The position numbers were made by a program, and so were the translations under genes. DNA of 64,000 nucleotides from an uncultured Aquimarina sp. (GTDB lineage: Bacteria > Bacteroidota > Bacteroidia > Flavobacteriales > Flavobacteriaceae): NCBI RefSeq assembly GCF_947496855.1, contig NZ_CANMED010000005.1, positions 62,001 to 126,000 of the forward strand, written 5' to 3'. This document shows positions 26,946 through 36,658 of the stretch, in pieces; the stretch's first letter is position 1; every line of letters begins with the position of its first letter. The notes below the pieces were generated by a model. It had not been told where the DNA came from, ran no database searches, and saw nothing but the letters and a program-made list of their open reading frames with translations.

Positions 26946-27260
26946 CTAAGCAATAAATGGTATCAAGAAACAAGCTATGATTACTGGCGGTAGTGATATG
27001 ACCGCAAGAATCATAAATAGGTTATGTAATTTCCTAAAGACAAGTGCCTTTTTTAAAGACTTTTTTAGTTTTACATCTTCGGTACTCTCAATATGTTCCC
27101 TAATTAAATCTCCGGACACATATGAAGAATCCACAAGAATTTCGTTATCTAAAAAAATAGAAGCACTATTATCTAACAATCTAAATGCTACAGCCACAAT
27201 AAAGAAAAAAAGTGGAGAACAAATTGCAATTGCTATTAGATACTCTGTTAATTCTGACAT
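26946..27260 (-). CDS. Small membrane protein, tandem paralog 1
   Basis: 104 residues. A hydrophobic N-terminal helix (YLIAIAICSPLFFFIVAVAF) is followed by FRLLDNSASIFLDNEILVDS, an amphipathic charged segment (LIREHIESTEDVKLKKSLKK) and a second helix (FMILAVISLPPVIIACFLI). It is paralogous to the next upstream gene (27309-27602), which shares RL(L/I)DNSxSI, SSY(V/I)S and (L/I)KKSLK(K/R). Function unknown. The two are in the same direction, 48 bases apart. Confidence 0.6.
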   Translation of the reverse strand: MSELTEYLIAIAICSPLFFFIVAVAFRLLDNSASIFLDNEILVDSSYVSGDLIREHIESTEDVKLKKSLKKALVFRKLHNLFMILAVISLPPVIIACFLIPFIA

Positions 27261-27308
27261 ATTTTGGGGGCTTATATTTATTTACATTTGTATTCTATTT
27301 TGCCAAAA

Positions 27309-27602
27309 CTACCCGAAGAAAATATTTCTTGTAATTACCCAACCAATAGTTGTTATAGATACTAGCAAACAAAAATTATGAATATTTCTAATTACAAGAA
27401 CTCTTTTCAAACTTTTTTTGAAATCTATTTCATTTTCGTTAAAAATATACTTTTTTAGTAATGATCGAGATATGTAAGAGGATTCTATATAAATACTATG
27501 CTTAAGCAAAATAGAACCGCTATTATCAATTAACCGAAGTATCGCAGCAGCAATAAAAGATATAAATGCTATAACAACCAGAAAATCATCAGAAATTAAC
27601 AT
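27309..27602 (-). CDS. Small membrane protein, tandem paralog 2
   Basis: 97 residues with the same layout as its neighbour: N-terminal helix (FLVVIAFISFIAAAILRLI), DNSGSILLKHSIYIESSYIS, a charged middle (NENEIDFKKSLKRVLVIRNI) and a second helix (FCLLVSITTIGWVI). The sequence is clearly diverged from paralog 1 but collinear. It lies 15 bases downstream of the S41 protease gene on the same strand and may be read through from that operon. Confidence 0.6.
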   Translation of the reverse strand: MLISDDFLVVIAFISFIAAAILRLIDNSGSILLKHSIYIESSYISRSLLKKYIFNENEIDFKKSLKRVLVIRNIHNFCLLVSITTIGWVITRNIFFG

Positions 27603-27617
27603 ATCACTTTGTTTTAG

Positions 27618-29201
27618 TTATGTACTATCGGATATAGATAAAACTTTTTGAATCATTTTATCGTCTTTATTAATAATTTTTTCGAATGCACTGGTTCCAA
27701 ATAACTGCTGAGCCATAATAGCTTTCAGATATTTCTTTAATTGATCTCTATAATTTTGTAAATTAATATCTACTCCTCTTTTTCTAGTATAAATTAGAAA
27801 TCCATCTGCAAAATCATCGTCAATTTCTATTTCTTGCTTAAACTGTTCTGGAGTAAGCTTATTATAAAAATCTCTTTTCTTATCGAGTTCTTCGAATATG
27901 TATCCACCCATTCTTCCAGATCTTAACATATAATCCAGTGTCTCTCCAACTCTGGTCGTGTCCTTACTTACAAAGATATCAGGTATGATCCCTCCTCCTC
28001 CATATACAGTTTTACCTCCTGGTGTTTTAAATCTCAAAGAATCTGCAACTTGTATACTATCTACATTTTGCAATTCACCATTTTTATATCGTTCTAAATA
28101 TTCATTAAAATACTCTTTATTACCATTCTCATATGGTTTCTGAATAGATCGCCCCGTTGGAGTATAATATCTTGAAATCGTTAGTCTAATCGCACTACCA
28201 TCTCCTAACGCCATCTCTCTTTGAACCAATCCTTTCCCATAAGAGCGTCTTCCGACAATTGTTCCTCTATCATTATCTTGAATGGCTCCAGCAAAAATTT
28301 CGCTTGCAGATGCAGAATTCTCATTAATTAACACATAGACATTTCCTTTTTCGAAACTTCCATTACGCGTAGCGTAATTATTTTCGATGGCTCCCTTTTT
28401 GTTTTTGGTAAACATGATAAGCTTATCATTTTCTAAGAACTCATCTGCCATTTTTAAAGCAGGAGCAATAAACCCACCTCCATTATCCCTTAGATCAACA
28501 ACTAAAGTCTCTGCTCCAAGATCCTGTAAGGAATCTAATGCATTTTTAAACTCCTTATATGTAGTTTCAGCAAAGCGATTTACTTTTATATAACCTAAAT
28601 TTTCTTTTAGCATATAACTAGCATCCACACTTTTTAGTGGCACTCTGCCTCGCTTAACGACTACATCAAATATACCTTTACCTTTTCTATAAACTTTTAA
28701 CTGAACCTGACTATTTAGTTCTCCTTTTAGCTTATCTGCTAATCCATCTCTTCTTAAACGCTCTCCATAAAGAGTATCTTTATCTGCCATCAGAATTCGA
28801 TCACCTGCCATAATTCCTGATCGTTGGCTTGGACCACCTTTTATAGTGTTAATTACAGAAATGGTATCTCTATAAGGATAGTAACTTACTCCAATACCAA
28901 TAAAATCACCTTGCATGCTTTCTGTGATTCCTTCTAGCTCTTCTGGAGGTATATATACCGAATGTGGATCCAGATTCTCGAGAATCCTGTTTACTGTGAC
29001 ATCTACAATACTATCCGTATTGATTTCATCAACATACTCATAGTCAATGTAATCAATTAGGCGGTTTAATTTTTCTTTTTTTGCATTGTAGGAAAATAAC
29101 TTAGCAGATGGATTGCTAAAATCGAGTTTACTACCTAAAAAAACTCCCGCTCCCATCGCCAAACCAATAAATAATGGCAAGTATTTTTTTGAATAACCCA
29201 T
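27618..29201 (-). CDS. S41 family C-terminal processing peptidase
   Basis: 527 residues. An N-terminal signal/anchor (YLPLFIGLAMGAGVFLGSKL) is followed by a PDZ domain (GDFIGIGVSYYPYRDTISVI to IMAGDRILMADKDTLYG, about residues 95-175) and the S41 catalytic region, with LVVDLRDNGGGFIAPALKMA, then NENSASASEIFAGAIQDNDR holding the catalytic Ser, and RRSYGKGLVQREMALGDGSA holding the Lys. These enzymes trim periplasmic and outer-membrane proteins at the C-terminus. It overlaps the deaminase gene by one base (TAATG), so they form an operon. Confidence 0.92.
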   Translation of the reverse strand: MGYSKKYLPLFIGLAMGAGVFLGSKLDFSNPSAKLFSYNAKKEKLNRLIDYIDYEYVDEINTDSIVDVTVNRILENLDPHSVYIPPEELEGITESMQGDFIGIGVSYYPYRDTISVINTIKGGPSQRSGIMAGDRILMADKDTLYGERLRRDGLADKLKGELNSQVQLKVYRKGKGIFDVVVKRGRVPLKSVDASYMLKENLGYIKVNRFAETTYKEFKNALDSLQDLGAETLVVDLRDNGGGFIAPALKMADEFLENDKLIMFTKNKKGAIENNYATRNGSFEKGNVYVLINENSASASEIFAGAIQDNDRGTIVGRRSYGKGLVQREMALGDGSAIRLTISRYYTPTGRSIQKPYENGNKEYFNEYLERYKNGELQNVDSIQVADSLRFKTPGGKTVYGGGGIIPDIFVSKDTTRVGETLDYMLRSGRMGGYIFEELDKKRDFYNKLTPEQFKQEIEIDDDFADGFLIYTRKRGVDINLQNYRDQLKKYLKAIMAQQLFGTSAFEKIINKDDKMIQKVLSISDST

Positions 29202-29632
29202 TAATCGTCTAAATCACTAATCTTTTCTATTTCTACTCCAGCTTTTTCTAAAAATAAAAGTCCTGAATTATCTTTATATCCTTTTTGATATACTATCCTC
29301 TTAATTCCGGCCTGATGAATCAATTTACTGCACTCCTTACAAGGTGATAACGTAATATATAATGTGGATCCCTTGCAAGATTGCGTCGAAGAAGCAACTT
29401 TAGATATCGCATTAGCTTCAGCATGAAGCACGTACCATTTAGTATATCCTTCTTCATCTTCACAAGGATTTTCGAAACCTGTAGGAGTTCCATTAAATCC
29501 ATCAGAAATAATCATTCTATCTTTAACAATAACCGCACCAACTTTTTTTCTCTCACAATGAGATAACTTTCCCCACTCTCTAGCTATTCTAAGATACGCT
29601 TTGTCATATTTTAGTTGTTTTTTTTTTGACAT
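29201..29632 (-). CDS. dCMP/cytidine deaminase family protein
   Basis: 143 residues with the zinc deaminase signature: HAEANAISKVA (His ligand, Glu) and SPCKECSKLI (two Cys ligands). The N-terminal KKVGAVIVKDRMIISDGFNG and an additional PCEDEEGYTKW segment match deoxycytidylate deaminases (ComEB-like), which make dUMP for thymidylate synthesis. It is the middle gene of a HupE/UreJ-deaminase-S41 operon, overlapping the protease by one base. The specific substrate is inferred from family. Confidence 0.88.
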   Translation of the reverse strand: MSKKKQLKYDKAYLRIAREWGKLSHCERKKVGAVIVKDRMIISDGFNGTPTGFENPCEDEEGYTKWYVLHAEANAISKVASSTQSCKGSTLYITLSPCKECSKLIHQAGIKRIVYQKGYKDNSGLLFLEKAGVEIEKISDLDD

Positions 29633-29715
29633 ATAAAAAATGGATGATATCTATATTTAATAAAATACGAATATATTATGACTATGTGTCAAATACAACC
29701 CTAATTGACAATAAA

Positions 29716-30300
29716 TTACCATATTTTGTTTGAAATTATCATCGGAATAACCATCCCTATTACTATTGAAGAAATGACTAGCATCCAATCTCGTTTAGAG
29801 AACCTAAAAATCGTTTGAATAATAAAACTAATTATAAGAACTATAATCACTACAATAAGTTGTGCAAGCTCTATCCCTAAAGCAAATTCCATCAATGGTA
29901 AAATTTTAGAACTAACATTACTACTAATTGCATTAAAAAAACTAGAAAAGCCTAATCCGTGAATTAGTCCAAAGAAAATTGTAGTGGCATATAGCACACC
30001 TATTTTATTTTTACCTGCAGTTTTTCCGGCAGTAAAAACATTAAATATTGCTGCTGCCAAAATTGTTAGAGGGATTAAAAACTCCACGAGTTTAGAGTTT
30101 ACAGAAACCACATCATACACTGCTAAAAACAAAGAAGTAGTATGACCTAACGTAAATAAAGTAACCAGTAAAAGAATCCTTTTCCAGTTATCAAAAGTGT
30201 AAGCAACGGTAAGTACAATTAAGAATAGAATATGATCGTACGCTTGCCAATCTAATACATGGTGGAAACCAAGCTTTAAGTAAAGCCAAAATTCGGACAT
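29716..30300 (-). CDS. HupE/UreJ family membrane protein
   Basis: 194 residues, six to seven membrane helices. The family signature appears as GFHHVLDWQAYDHILFL at the N-terminus and LFTLGHTTSLFLAVYDVV, then FFGLIHGLGFSSFF; the conserved His and Asp residues resemble the metal-permease motif HxxxD. Relatives with hydrogenase or urease genes are nickel transporters, but no hydrogenase or urease is here, so the metal and role are open. It is the first gene of the operon with the deaminase and S41 protease, 83 bases upstream. Confidence 0.82.
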   Translation of the reverse strand: MSEFWLYLKLGFHHVLDWQAYDHILFLIVLTVAYTFDNWKRILLLVTLFTLGHTTSLFLAVYDVVSVNSKLVEFLIPLTILAAAIFNVFTAGKTAGKNKIGVLYATTIFFGLIHGLGFSSFFNAISSNVSSKILPLMEFALGIELAQLIVVIIVLIISFIIQTIFRFSKRDWMLVISSIVIGMVIPMIISNKIW

Positions 30301-30518
30301 AATTTTAGGGTTGTTTGATGCTGCCTAATGTACAATTAAAAAGAACAAACCAGAAGTTATGTAGGAACTCTTATCAAAAATTTAGGATTAAATGGTTTTT
30401 TAAGGGATCAAATGGTCATTTATCGAATTTTCATTATTCTTAAAGAGCATATTATGTTTTCAAAAACATAAATCATTAATTTTAAGATTCACAAATCATA
30501 AATTTTAAAAAGTTATAT

Positions 30519-31334
30519 ATGGATATTCAAAAATGGTTAGATAAAGGATTAGATTTTATTGTAGATTTTGGGCCCAAGGTGGTAGGCGCAATTCTAATAT
30601 GGGTTGTAGGTTCTTGGATCATTAAAAAATTGATGAAAAGTGTTTCTAAACTCATGAAGGCTAGAAATTACGATGAAAGTTTGCAAAAATTTCTTGTCAA
30701 CCTTGTTGGTTGGATTATGAAAATATTATTAATTCTAGCAGTGCTAGGTACTGTTGGTGTAGAAACCACATCGTTTGCAGCCATTCTTGCAGCTGCTGGT
30801 TTAGCGATAGGTTTAGCTTTACAGGGATCTTTAGGTAATTTTGCCGGAGGTGTACTTATTATGATCTTTAAACCTTTTAAAATTGGAGACTTAATAGAAG
30901 CCCAAGGAGTTTTAGGTGTTGTAAAAGAAATAGAGATTTTTACCACAAAATTATCAACTCCAGATAACAAAGAAGCTATTATTCCTAATGGAACCTTGTC
31001 TAATGGTAATATTATCAATTACTCTTCTCAAGGAACACTAAGAGTGGACCTAAATATTGGTATTGGTTATGGAGATGATATCAAAAAAGCTAAAGACGTT
31101 ATTATGAAAGTCCTTACGGATAACCCTAAAGTTTTAAAAGATCCTGCTCCTACTGTTGCTGTTAGTGAGCTAGGAGATAATGCTATAAACTTAGTAGTAA
31201 GACCTAATGTAATGGTAGCGGATTATTGGGATGTTTACTTTGGAGCTCTAGAAGAATCTAAAAGGGCATTGGATACTGCTGGAATTTCAATCCCATATCC
31301 ACAACGAGATGTTCATATTCATAATGTAAAATAA
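30519..31334 (+). CDS. mscS: Small-conductance mechanosensitive channel (MscS)
   Basis: 271 residues, close to the 286 of E. coli MscS. Three N-terminal helices: about 18-36, about 62-82, and the pore-lining TM3 (AAILAAAGLAIGLALQGSLGNFAGGVLIMI, shown in part as LAAAGLAIGLALQGSLGNFA) with its Gly/Ala packing. The beta domain FKPFKIGDLIEAQGVLGVV and the cytoplasmic cage follow, ending PYPQRDVHIHNVK. The protein releases osmolytes under hypo-osmotic shock. It is monocistronic, with a strong terminator 13 bases after the stop. Confidence 0.94.
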   Translation: MDIQKWLDKGLDFIVDFGPKVVGAILIWVVGSWIIKKLMKSVSKLMKARNYDESLQKFLVNLVGWIMKILLILAVLGTVGVETTSFAAILAAAGLAIGLALQGSLGNFAGGVLIMIFKPFKIGDLIEAQGVLGVVKEIEIFTTKLSTPDNKEAIIPNGTLSNGNIINYSSQGTLRVDLNIGIGYGDDIKKAKDVIMKVLTDNPKVLKDPAPTVAVSELGDNAINLVVRPNVMVADYWDVYFGALEESKRALDTAGISIPYPQRDVHIHNVK

Positions 31335-31346
31335 TCATACAAAAAG

Positions 31347-31375
31347 AGGCCTCATTATAAGAGGCCTTTTTTTTT
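31347..31375 (+). terminator. Terminator of mscS
   Basis: AGGCCTC (31347-31353) pairs with GAGGCCT (31361-31367), loop ATTATAA, followed by nine or more T residues. A strong canonical terminator. Confidence 0.9.
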
Positions 31376-31532
31376 GCGATTGGAAGAAACGCTATTAAGT
31401 TGATATCATCATTCTAGTCATTTAAATTATAAATATTGCAAGTATTGTACAATTCTCTACCCAAAAATAAATCATTAGATACTACGCCCTAGGTATATTG
31501 CAATAGCATAATAAACCAGACCTTCTAGCCAT

Positions 31533-32942
31533 ATGAAAGCTATATCTACTTTTATCAACAATGATTTTTTACTACAAAACAAATTCTCCAAAATCTTATA
31601 TCATTCTTATGCTAAACATCTACCTATCATAGATTATCACAATCATCTATCCCCGGAAGATATTTACAAAAACAGAAGATTTAATACTATTACGGAAGCA
31701 TGGTTACAAGGAGACCATTATAAATGGCGTGCTATGCGAACATTGGGTATTAATGAAAATTTTATCACTGGAAAATCTGCCGATAAAGAAAAATTCCTAA
31801 AATGGGCAGAAACTGTTCCATATACTATACGGAATCCGTTGTTTCATTGGTCACATATGGAACTTGAGAAACACTTTTCGATCAATGAATTACTATCACC
31901 GAATACAGCCGAAAAAATTTATGAAGTAAGTAATGAACAACTTCAAAATTCTACTCATTCAACTCAGGAATTACTACAAATGAATAACGTTGATGTAATC
32001 TGTACTACAGACGATCCAATTGACACTCTTGATTCTCATAAAGCTTATGCTACTCAAGAAAAATCAATGAAACTCTTACCTACTTTTAGACCAGACAAAT
32101 CATATGCTGTAGAAAATTCTTTATCTTATGCAAACTACCTTCATAAACTAGGAAAAAAATCCAATATCGAAATTAAAAGTTTTGGGGATCTTCTATTGGC
32201 ACTAGAAAACAGAATTGATTACTTCCATAATGCAGGCTGTAGATTATCTGATCATGGATTAGAGAACTTATATTTTTTCTCTGCAGGAGCTTATAATATT
32301 GACCAAATTTTCAAAAAAATAAAATCACAACAACCACTTAATTTTGTAGAGATTAATTATTTTAAATTCGAGGTTTTATCTTATCTAAGTACTTGTTACC
32401 ATAAAAGAGGATGGATACAGCAATTCCACTTAGGTGCTATTAGAAACAATAACGAAAGGCTTTTACAAAAGCTTGGCCCAGATACTGGATTTGATTCGAT
32501 AGGAGATTATTCTCAAGCTAAAAATCTAAGTGGTTTTTTAAACTCTTTAGATAAAACAGACCAATTACCTAAAACCATTATCTACAATCTAAATCCTTCT
32601 GACAACGAAGTTTTTGCATCTATGGTTGGTAATTTTAATGACGGAAGCATTAAAGGGAAAGTTCAATATGGCGCGGCCTGGTGGTTTTTGGATCAAAAAG
32701 ATGGTATAGAAAAACATTTAAACACCTTATCAAATCTTGGTATGCTAAGTTGTTTTGTTGGAATGCTTACTGACTCAAGAAGTTTTTTATCTTTTCCAAG
32801 ACATGATTATTTTCGTCGTATTCTTTGTAATCTACTTGGTGAAGATGTAAAAAATGGAATGTTACCCACCGATGAAAAGTGGTTAGGGAAAATTGTTTCT
32901 GATATCTGTTATCATAACGCCAAAGAATATTTTCCTTTCTAA
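31533..32942 (+). CDS. uxaC: Glucuronate isomerase
   Basis: 469 residues, matching the 470 of E. coli UxaC. Converts D-glucuronate to D-fructuronate (and D-galacturonate to D-tagaturonate). Landmarks include PIIDYHNHLSPEDIYKNR (metal-site HxH), DVICTTDDPIDTL, RLSDHGLE, and the C-terminal GGMLTDSRSFLSFPRHDYFRR-type segment (here GMLTDSRSFLSFPRHDYFRR). It is the first step for saturated uronate and supplies fructuronate to the SDR reductase at 47861. It is read rightward toward the leftward GH2 gene, away from the main catabolic operon, so it is regulated separately. A TATTGCAA direct repeat (31434-31441 and 31496-31503) lies upstream. Confidence 0.95.
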   Translation: MKAISTFINNDFLLQNKFSKILYHSYAKHLPIIDYHNHLSPEDIYKNRRFNTITEAWLQGDHYKWRAMRTLGINENFITGKSADKEKFLKWAETVPYTIRNPLFHWSHMELEKHFSINELLSPNTAEKIYEVSNEQLQNSTHSTQELLQMNNVDVICTTDDPIDTLDSHKAYATQEKSMKLLPTFRPDKSYAVENSLSYANYLHKLGKKSNIEIKSFGDLLLALENRIDYFHNAGCRLSDHGLENLYFFSAGAYNIDQIFKKIKSQQPLNFVEINYFKFEVLSYLSTCYHKRGWIQQFHLGAIRNNNERLLQKLGPDTGFDSIGDYSQAKNLSGFLNSLDKTDQLPKTIIYNLNPSDNEVFASMVGNFNDGSIKGKVQYGAAWWFLDQKDGIEKHLNTLSNLGMLSCFVGMLTDSRSFLSFPRHDYFRRILCNLLGEDVKNGMLPTDEKWLGKIVSDICYHNAKEYFPF

Positions 32943-33013
32943 AAAAGTAGGGAAGATATCAAAAGACACCTTCCCCACAAACAATTCAAAAACTAACAAA
33001 ATGTGAACTCTAA

Positions 33014-35431
33014 CTATTGTTTTGATATGGTTAAATAAGTTCCTTTAAAACTTTGGTTTAATACCATCATCTCAATAGCAGAGTTTTCTTTATCTGGTAT
33101 AACTTCAATTTGTGCTATTCCATTAGACATTTTAATGGATTCACTACCCATTGGTGTCCCTAGATACTTCTTAGTTACTCCTCCAGATAAGCATTGAAAA
33201 TAGACTCTCTCTTCGTAGTCTAAACATCTCAATCCTTCTTTATCTTTTGCAGTAGCGATAATCAGGTAATTACCATTTTTTAATTTTTTATATGATAATG
33301 ACAAAGATTTAGCTACATCATTTTTCTTGTATCTGTAGTTAACTTTAAGACTATCTGTAACTTTAACTCCATCTTTATATCCTATTGCTTTTAATTGGTT
33401 AGCACCCTCTTTAAAAAGCACATCCCAGGTTAGTCCAGAAGCTGGAAACTCATTAATATCTTTTTTCTTTTCTCCTAAAGATTTTCCTTCAAAAAAGAAT
33501 TCTACCGTATCACAGTTACTAAATACATTCATAGTACGTGAAGTATCCCTAGGTCCTTGCCTTTCTGTCCACGTGTGAGATTCTATATATACAAATGGAT
33601 CCTTTGCCCAATAACTTTTAAAAACATAATATGAATCTTTAGGATTCCCCTCTCGATCCATTATTCCTTTTTGATTTACATACGGAATATCATTTTCTGG
33701 TCTTAATGGCGTTCCAAAATCTTTAAATGCCCATTGTACATTACCCACAAAGGATATATTAGTTTCCGCTATTTTTAAGTGCCAATCGAAAAGATCTACA
33801 ATATAATTTTCACTCCAATCACCAATCTTTGCAATATTAGTAACCGAAGTCTGTGTTATTGCTTCTGTCCAACCATCAGGATCCATAGCTCCTTGACCAT
33901 CAATTGGATTTTCGGTATGTCTAGCATAATGACTAGACCCTCCATATTCTGCATGGATAAAATGATCATATTCTTTTATATATTTTTTTAAAGCCTTCTC
34001 ATAAGTAGTATAACTACCAGAATACCAACCAGACCAAATTGAAGGGGAGAATACATCAACAATATCAGAACCAGCATAATATTTTCTGATAGCCGTCATT
34101 CTTGTAGGATCTAAAGTATGCGATAATGTATTTAATTCTTTCAAAAACTCGTTTAGTTTCTCTTCATTATCACCATCTTCAAAATCTGGCAACCAATAAA
34201 TTTCATTACCCAAAGACCAAATAATCACACTTGGATGATTATAATTTTGGTTGATAATCTCGGATAACATATTTTTAGTGTTGGTTTTCCACTTTTCATT
34301 CCCTATTCCTCCTCTGCACCATGGCAATTCATCCCATATTAGAATTCCTAGTTCATCGCACATTTTGTACACCTCTGGATCTTGCGGATAATGTGCCAAC
34401 CTAATAAAATTAGCTCCCATTTCCTTTATTGCCAAAATGTCTTTACGATGTAATGTATTAGGCATAGCAGCACCATATCCGGCATGCTCTTCATGACGAT
34501 GTGTTCCTCGTAACAATACTCTTTTACCATTTAAATAGAATGGCCCATTTTTCTTAAATTCGAACCAACGAAAACCAAATCGATCCATTAATTTATCAAC
34601 TTGCTCTCCGGATTTTAATAATAAAATTTCTACCTTATATAGATTAGGAACGTCAATACCCCAGAGTAATGGTTTAGTTATATTTTTAAAATCTATTGTT
34701 AATTGGCTATTATTTACTTTTTTCGAAACAGTTTGTATCTTTTTTCCGCTTGGCTCAAATAATTGAGCTACTAATTCATATTCCTCTTTTACTTTTAAGT
34801 CTTCTATTTCCAAATCTAACCTTAACGATGCTTTTTCTTCAGAGACATCTGGAGTAGTAATTTTTAGATTCGAAATATTGGTTATATACTTTTTAATAAA
34901 CCATACATCTCTGGTAATTCCACCGTAAATAAAAAAGTCACTTTTCTGAGAAGGTATTATTTCCGGATTATAGCTATTATCTACACGAACTAATATTTCA
35001 TTTTTTCCAATCCTTAATTGATCTGAAATATCAAAAGAAAAACCGATATAACCTCCAATATGTTCTCCGGAAAATTTTCCATTCACATAGACCTGAGTAG
35101 TAATGTTTGAACCTTCAAAATATAATTGATGTGCTAACTTCTTATCTATAGTATCTATCTGGATATATCTTCTATACCAACTGGCACTTCTTCTATAACC
35201 AGGTCGAAGATCCATGGTATCAAAATTATTCCAAGTGTGCGGTAAGTTAATTGACTCCCAATCAGTTTGTTTATGTACCTGATCTACACTGTTTAAATTT
35301 AATTCTAGATACTCCCAATCATTATTAATATTCTCTTTTGATGTATATACTTGTGCAGAACAACATGTAGAGAAAAAAACAAACACTACAATCTTAATTA
35401 AATTACAAGAAGACAAAATAGTATTATTCAT
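33014..35431 (-). CDS. GH2 family glycoside hydrolase (beta-glucuronidase/galactosidase-like)
   Basis: 805 residues with a signal sequence (to CCSAQ, about residue 27). Domain order is the GH2 pattern: jelly-roll sugar-binding (about 60-180), Ig-like (about 185-290), TIM barrel (about 295-580), then C-terminal beta domains. The acid/base Glu is in IIWSLGNE (E410) and the likely nucleophile in HAEYGG (E495); LLRGTHRHEEHAGYG and IRLAHYPQDPEVY are also typical. GH2 includes beta-galactosidases, beta-glucuronidases and beta-mannosidases. Given the uronate genes around it, an exo-beta-glucuronidase releasing saturated glucuronate is a fair inference, not proven. It follows GH88 by 15 bases, so it is the last gene of the susCD operon. 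Confidence 0.87.
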   Translation of the reverse strand: MNNTILSSCNLIKIVVFVFFSTCCSAQVYTSKENINNDWEYLELNLNSVDQVHKQTDWESINLPHTWNNFDTMDLRPGYRRSASWYRRYIQIDTIDKKLAHQLYFEGSNITTQVYVNGKFSGEHIGGYIGFSFDISDQLRIGKNEILVRVDNSYNPEIIPSQKSDFFIYGGITRDVWFIKKYITNISNLKITTPDVSEEKASLRLDLEIEDLKVKEEYELVAQLFEPSGKKIQTVSKKVNNSQLTIDFKNITKPLLWGIDVPNLYKVEILLLKSGEQVDKLMDRFGFRWFEFKKNGPFYLNGKRVLLRGTHRHEEHAGYGAAMPNTLHRKDILAIKEMGANFIRLAHYPQDPEVYKMCDELGILIWDELPWCRGGIGNEKWKTNTKNMLSEIINQNYNHPSVIIWSLGNEIYWLPDFEDGDNEEKLNEFLKELNTLSHTLDPTRMTAIRKYYAGSDIVDVFSPSIWSGWYSGSYTTYEKALKKYIKEYDHFIHAEYGGSSHYARHTENPIDGQGAMDPDGWTEAITQTSVTNIAKIGDWSENYIVDLFDWHLKIAETNISFVGNVQWAFKDFGTPLRPENDIPYVNQKGIMDREGNPKDSYYVFKSYWAKDPFVYIESHTWTERQGPRDTSRTMNVFSNCDTVEFFFEGKSLGEKKKDINEFPASGLTWDVLFKEGANQLKAIGYKDGVKVTDSLKVNYRYKKNDVAKSLSLSYKKLKNGNYLIIATAKDKEGLRCLDYEERVYFQCLSGGVTKKYLGTPMGSESIKMSNGIAQIEVIPDKENSAIEMMVLNQSFKGTYLTISKQ

Positions 35432-35446
35432 AAGGTTCTGAAACTT

Positions 35447-36655
35447 TTATTTAAGATTTTCTTTTCTCAGAACTGCTTCTAAAAAATAATAATCTGCATA
35501 ACTAATTGGACCATTTATCTCATCATTTTTCGGCCAGTTTCCTGTACTATGACTTAGAATGAATGGTATATTTGATTCATTTTGTATAACATATTTCATT
35601 GATGAAAGATTACTCATAATTCGATCAGAAAAATCTAAATATTTTTTATCACCGGTATATTCATACAATTCAATTAATCCTGAAGCAATAATTGCTGCTG
35701 CAGAAGCATCTCTAGGTTCACTAGGAATATTAGGCGCATCAAAATCCCAATAGGGTATAGCATCTTCAGGAAGATTTACGTGATTCATTAAAAAACTCGC
35801 TATTTTTTTTGACTGCTCCAAGAATTTAATGTTTTTCGTATATCGATATGCCATTGCGTATCCATAAAGTCCCCAAGCCTGGCCGCGCGCCCAGGAAGAT
35901 TCATTTCCAAATCCCTGATGCGTAACCTTAGATCTTATATCTCCTGTTATGGTATCATAATCTACTACATGATAACTACTATTGTTATTCCTAAAATGAT
36001 TTTTTAATGTTGTTTTGGCATGCTGTTCTGCTATTTCATAATATTTACCATCCCCAGAATAAGTAGATGCTTCAAAAAGCAATTCCAGATTCATCATGTT
36101 ATCTATAATAACCGGAAACTGCCATTCTTCTTTATTAAAATCCCACGATCGAATTGATTTAACAGTATCATTATAGCGGGTAGCTAGTGTCTGAGCACTT
36201 TCTATAATGATTTTTTTGTAAGATTCATCATTAGTTATCTTGTATCCATTACCAAAACTACAAAACACTTTAAACCCCATATCGTGGGTTTTGTCATTAT
36301 ATTTTTCTTTCTCTATAAATGCAGTCCATTCCTTAGCTTTATCACTGTACCTCTCATCTTGTGTCATTTTATATATAAGCCATAAACTACCTGTAAAAAA
36401 TCCACTTGTCCAATCTTTTGATGGTACCTTTTTTATTGATCCGTTTCCATCAGTGCTTCTTGGAAAAGCTAACGAGTCTAATGGATACTCTAGCAAGTAA
36501 GAAAACCTATCAGAATATTTGAGAACAGTATCTTGCTCTATTGTTTCTTCTTTGTTTTCTGGTGAAGCATCTTTACACCCTACACAAAATGTTAGTATAA
36601 TTAACAATAGTACAATAGGAGCTTTAATTTTTTTTTGTTTTATCATAGATATCAT
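35447..36655 (-). CDS. GH88-type unsaturated glucuronyl hydrolase
   Basis: 402 residues. Lipoprotein signal (ILTFCVGC, Cys about residue 27). An alpha/alpha-barrel follows with the GH88 signature: KTHDMGFKV (D125) and PVIIDNMMNLELLFE (D185), the two Asp residues that protonate and hydrate the 4,5-double bond, and SSWARGQAWGLYGYAMAYRYT. The enzyme removes the unsaturated uronic acid left at the non-reducing end by polysaccharide lyases, giving 5-keto-4-deoxyuronate for KduI/KduD. Two Met codons (36655, 36646) both give a good signal. It begins 3 bases after the susD stop and precedes GH2, in one operon. Confidence 0.92.
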   Translation of the reverse strand: MISMIKQKKIKAPIVLLLIILTFCVGCKDASPENKEETIEQDTVLKYSDRFSYLLEYPLDSLAFPRSTDGNGSIKKVPSKDWTSGFFTGSLWLIYKMTQDERYSDKAKEWTAFIEKEKYNDKTHDMGFKVFCSFGNGYKITNDESYKKIIIESAQTLATRYNDTVKSIRSWDFNKEEWQFPVIIDNMMNLELLFEASTYSGDGKYYEIAEQHAKTTLKNHFRNNNSSYHVVDYDTITGDIRSKVTHQGFGNESSWARGQAWGLYGYAMAYRYTKNIKFLEQSKKIASFLMNHVNLPEDAIPYWDFDAPNIPSEPRDASAAAIIASGLIELYEYTGDKKYLDFSDRIMSNLSSMKYVIQNESNIPFILSHSTGNWPKNDEINGPISYADYYFLEAVLRKENLK

Positions 36656-36658
36656 TAA

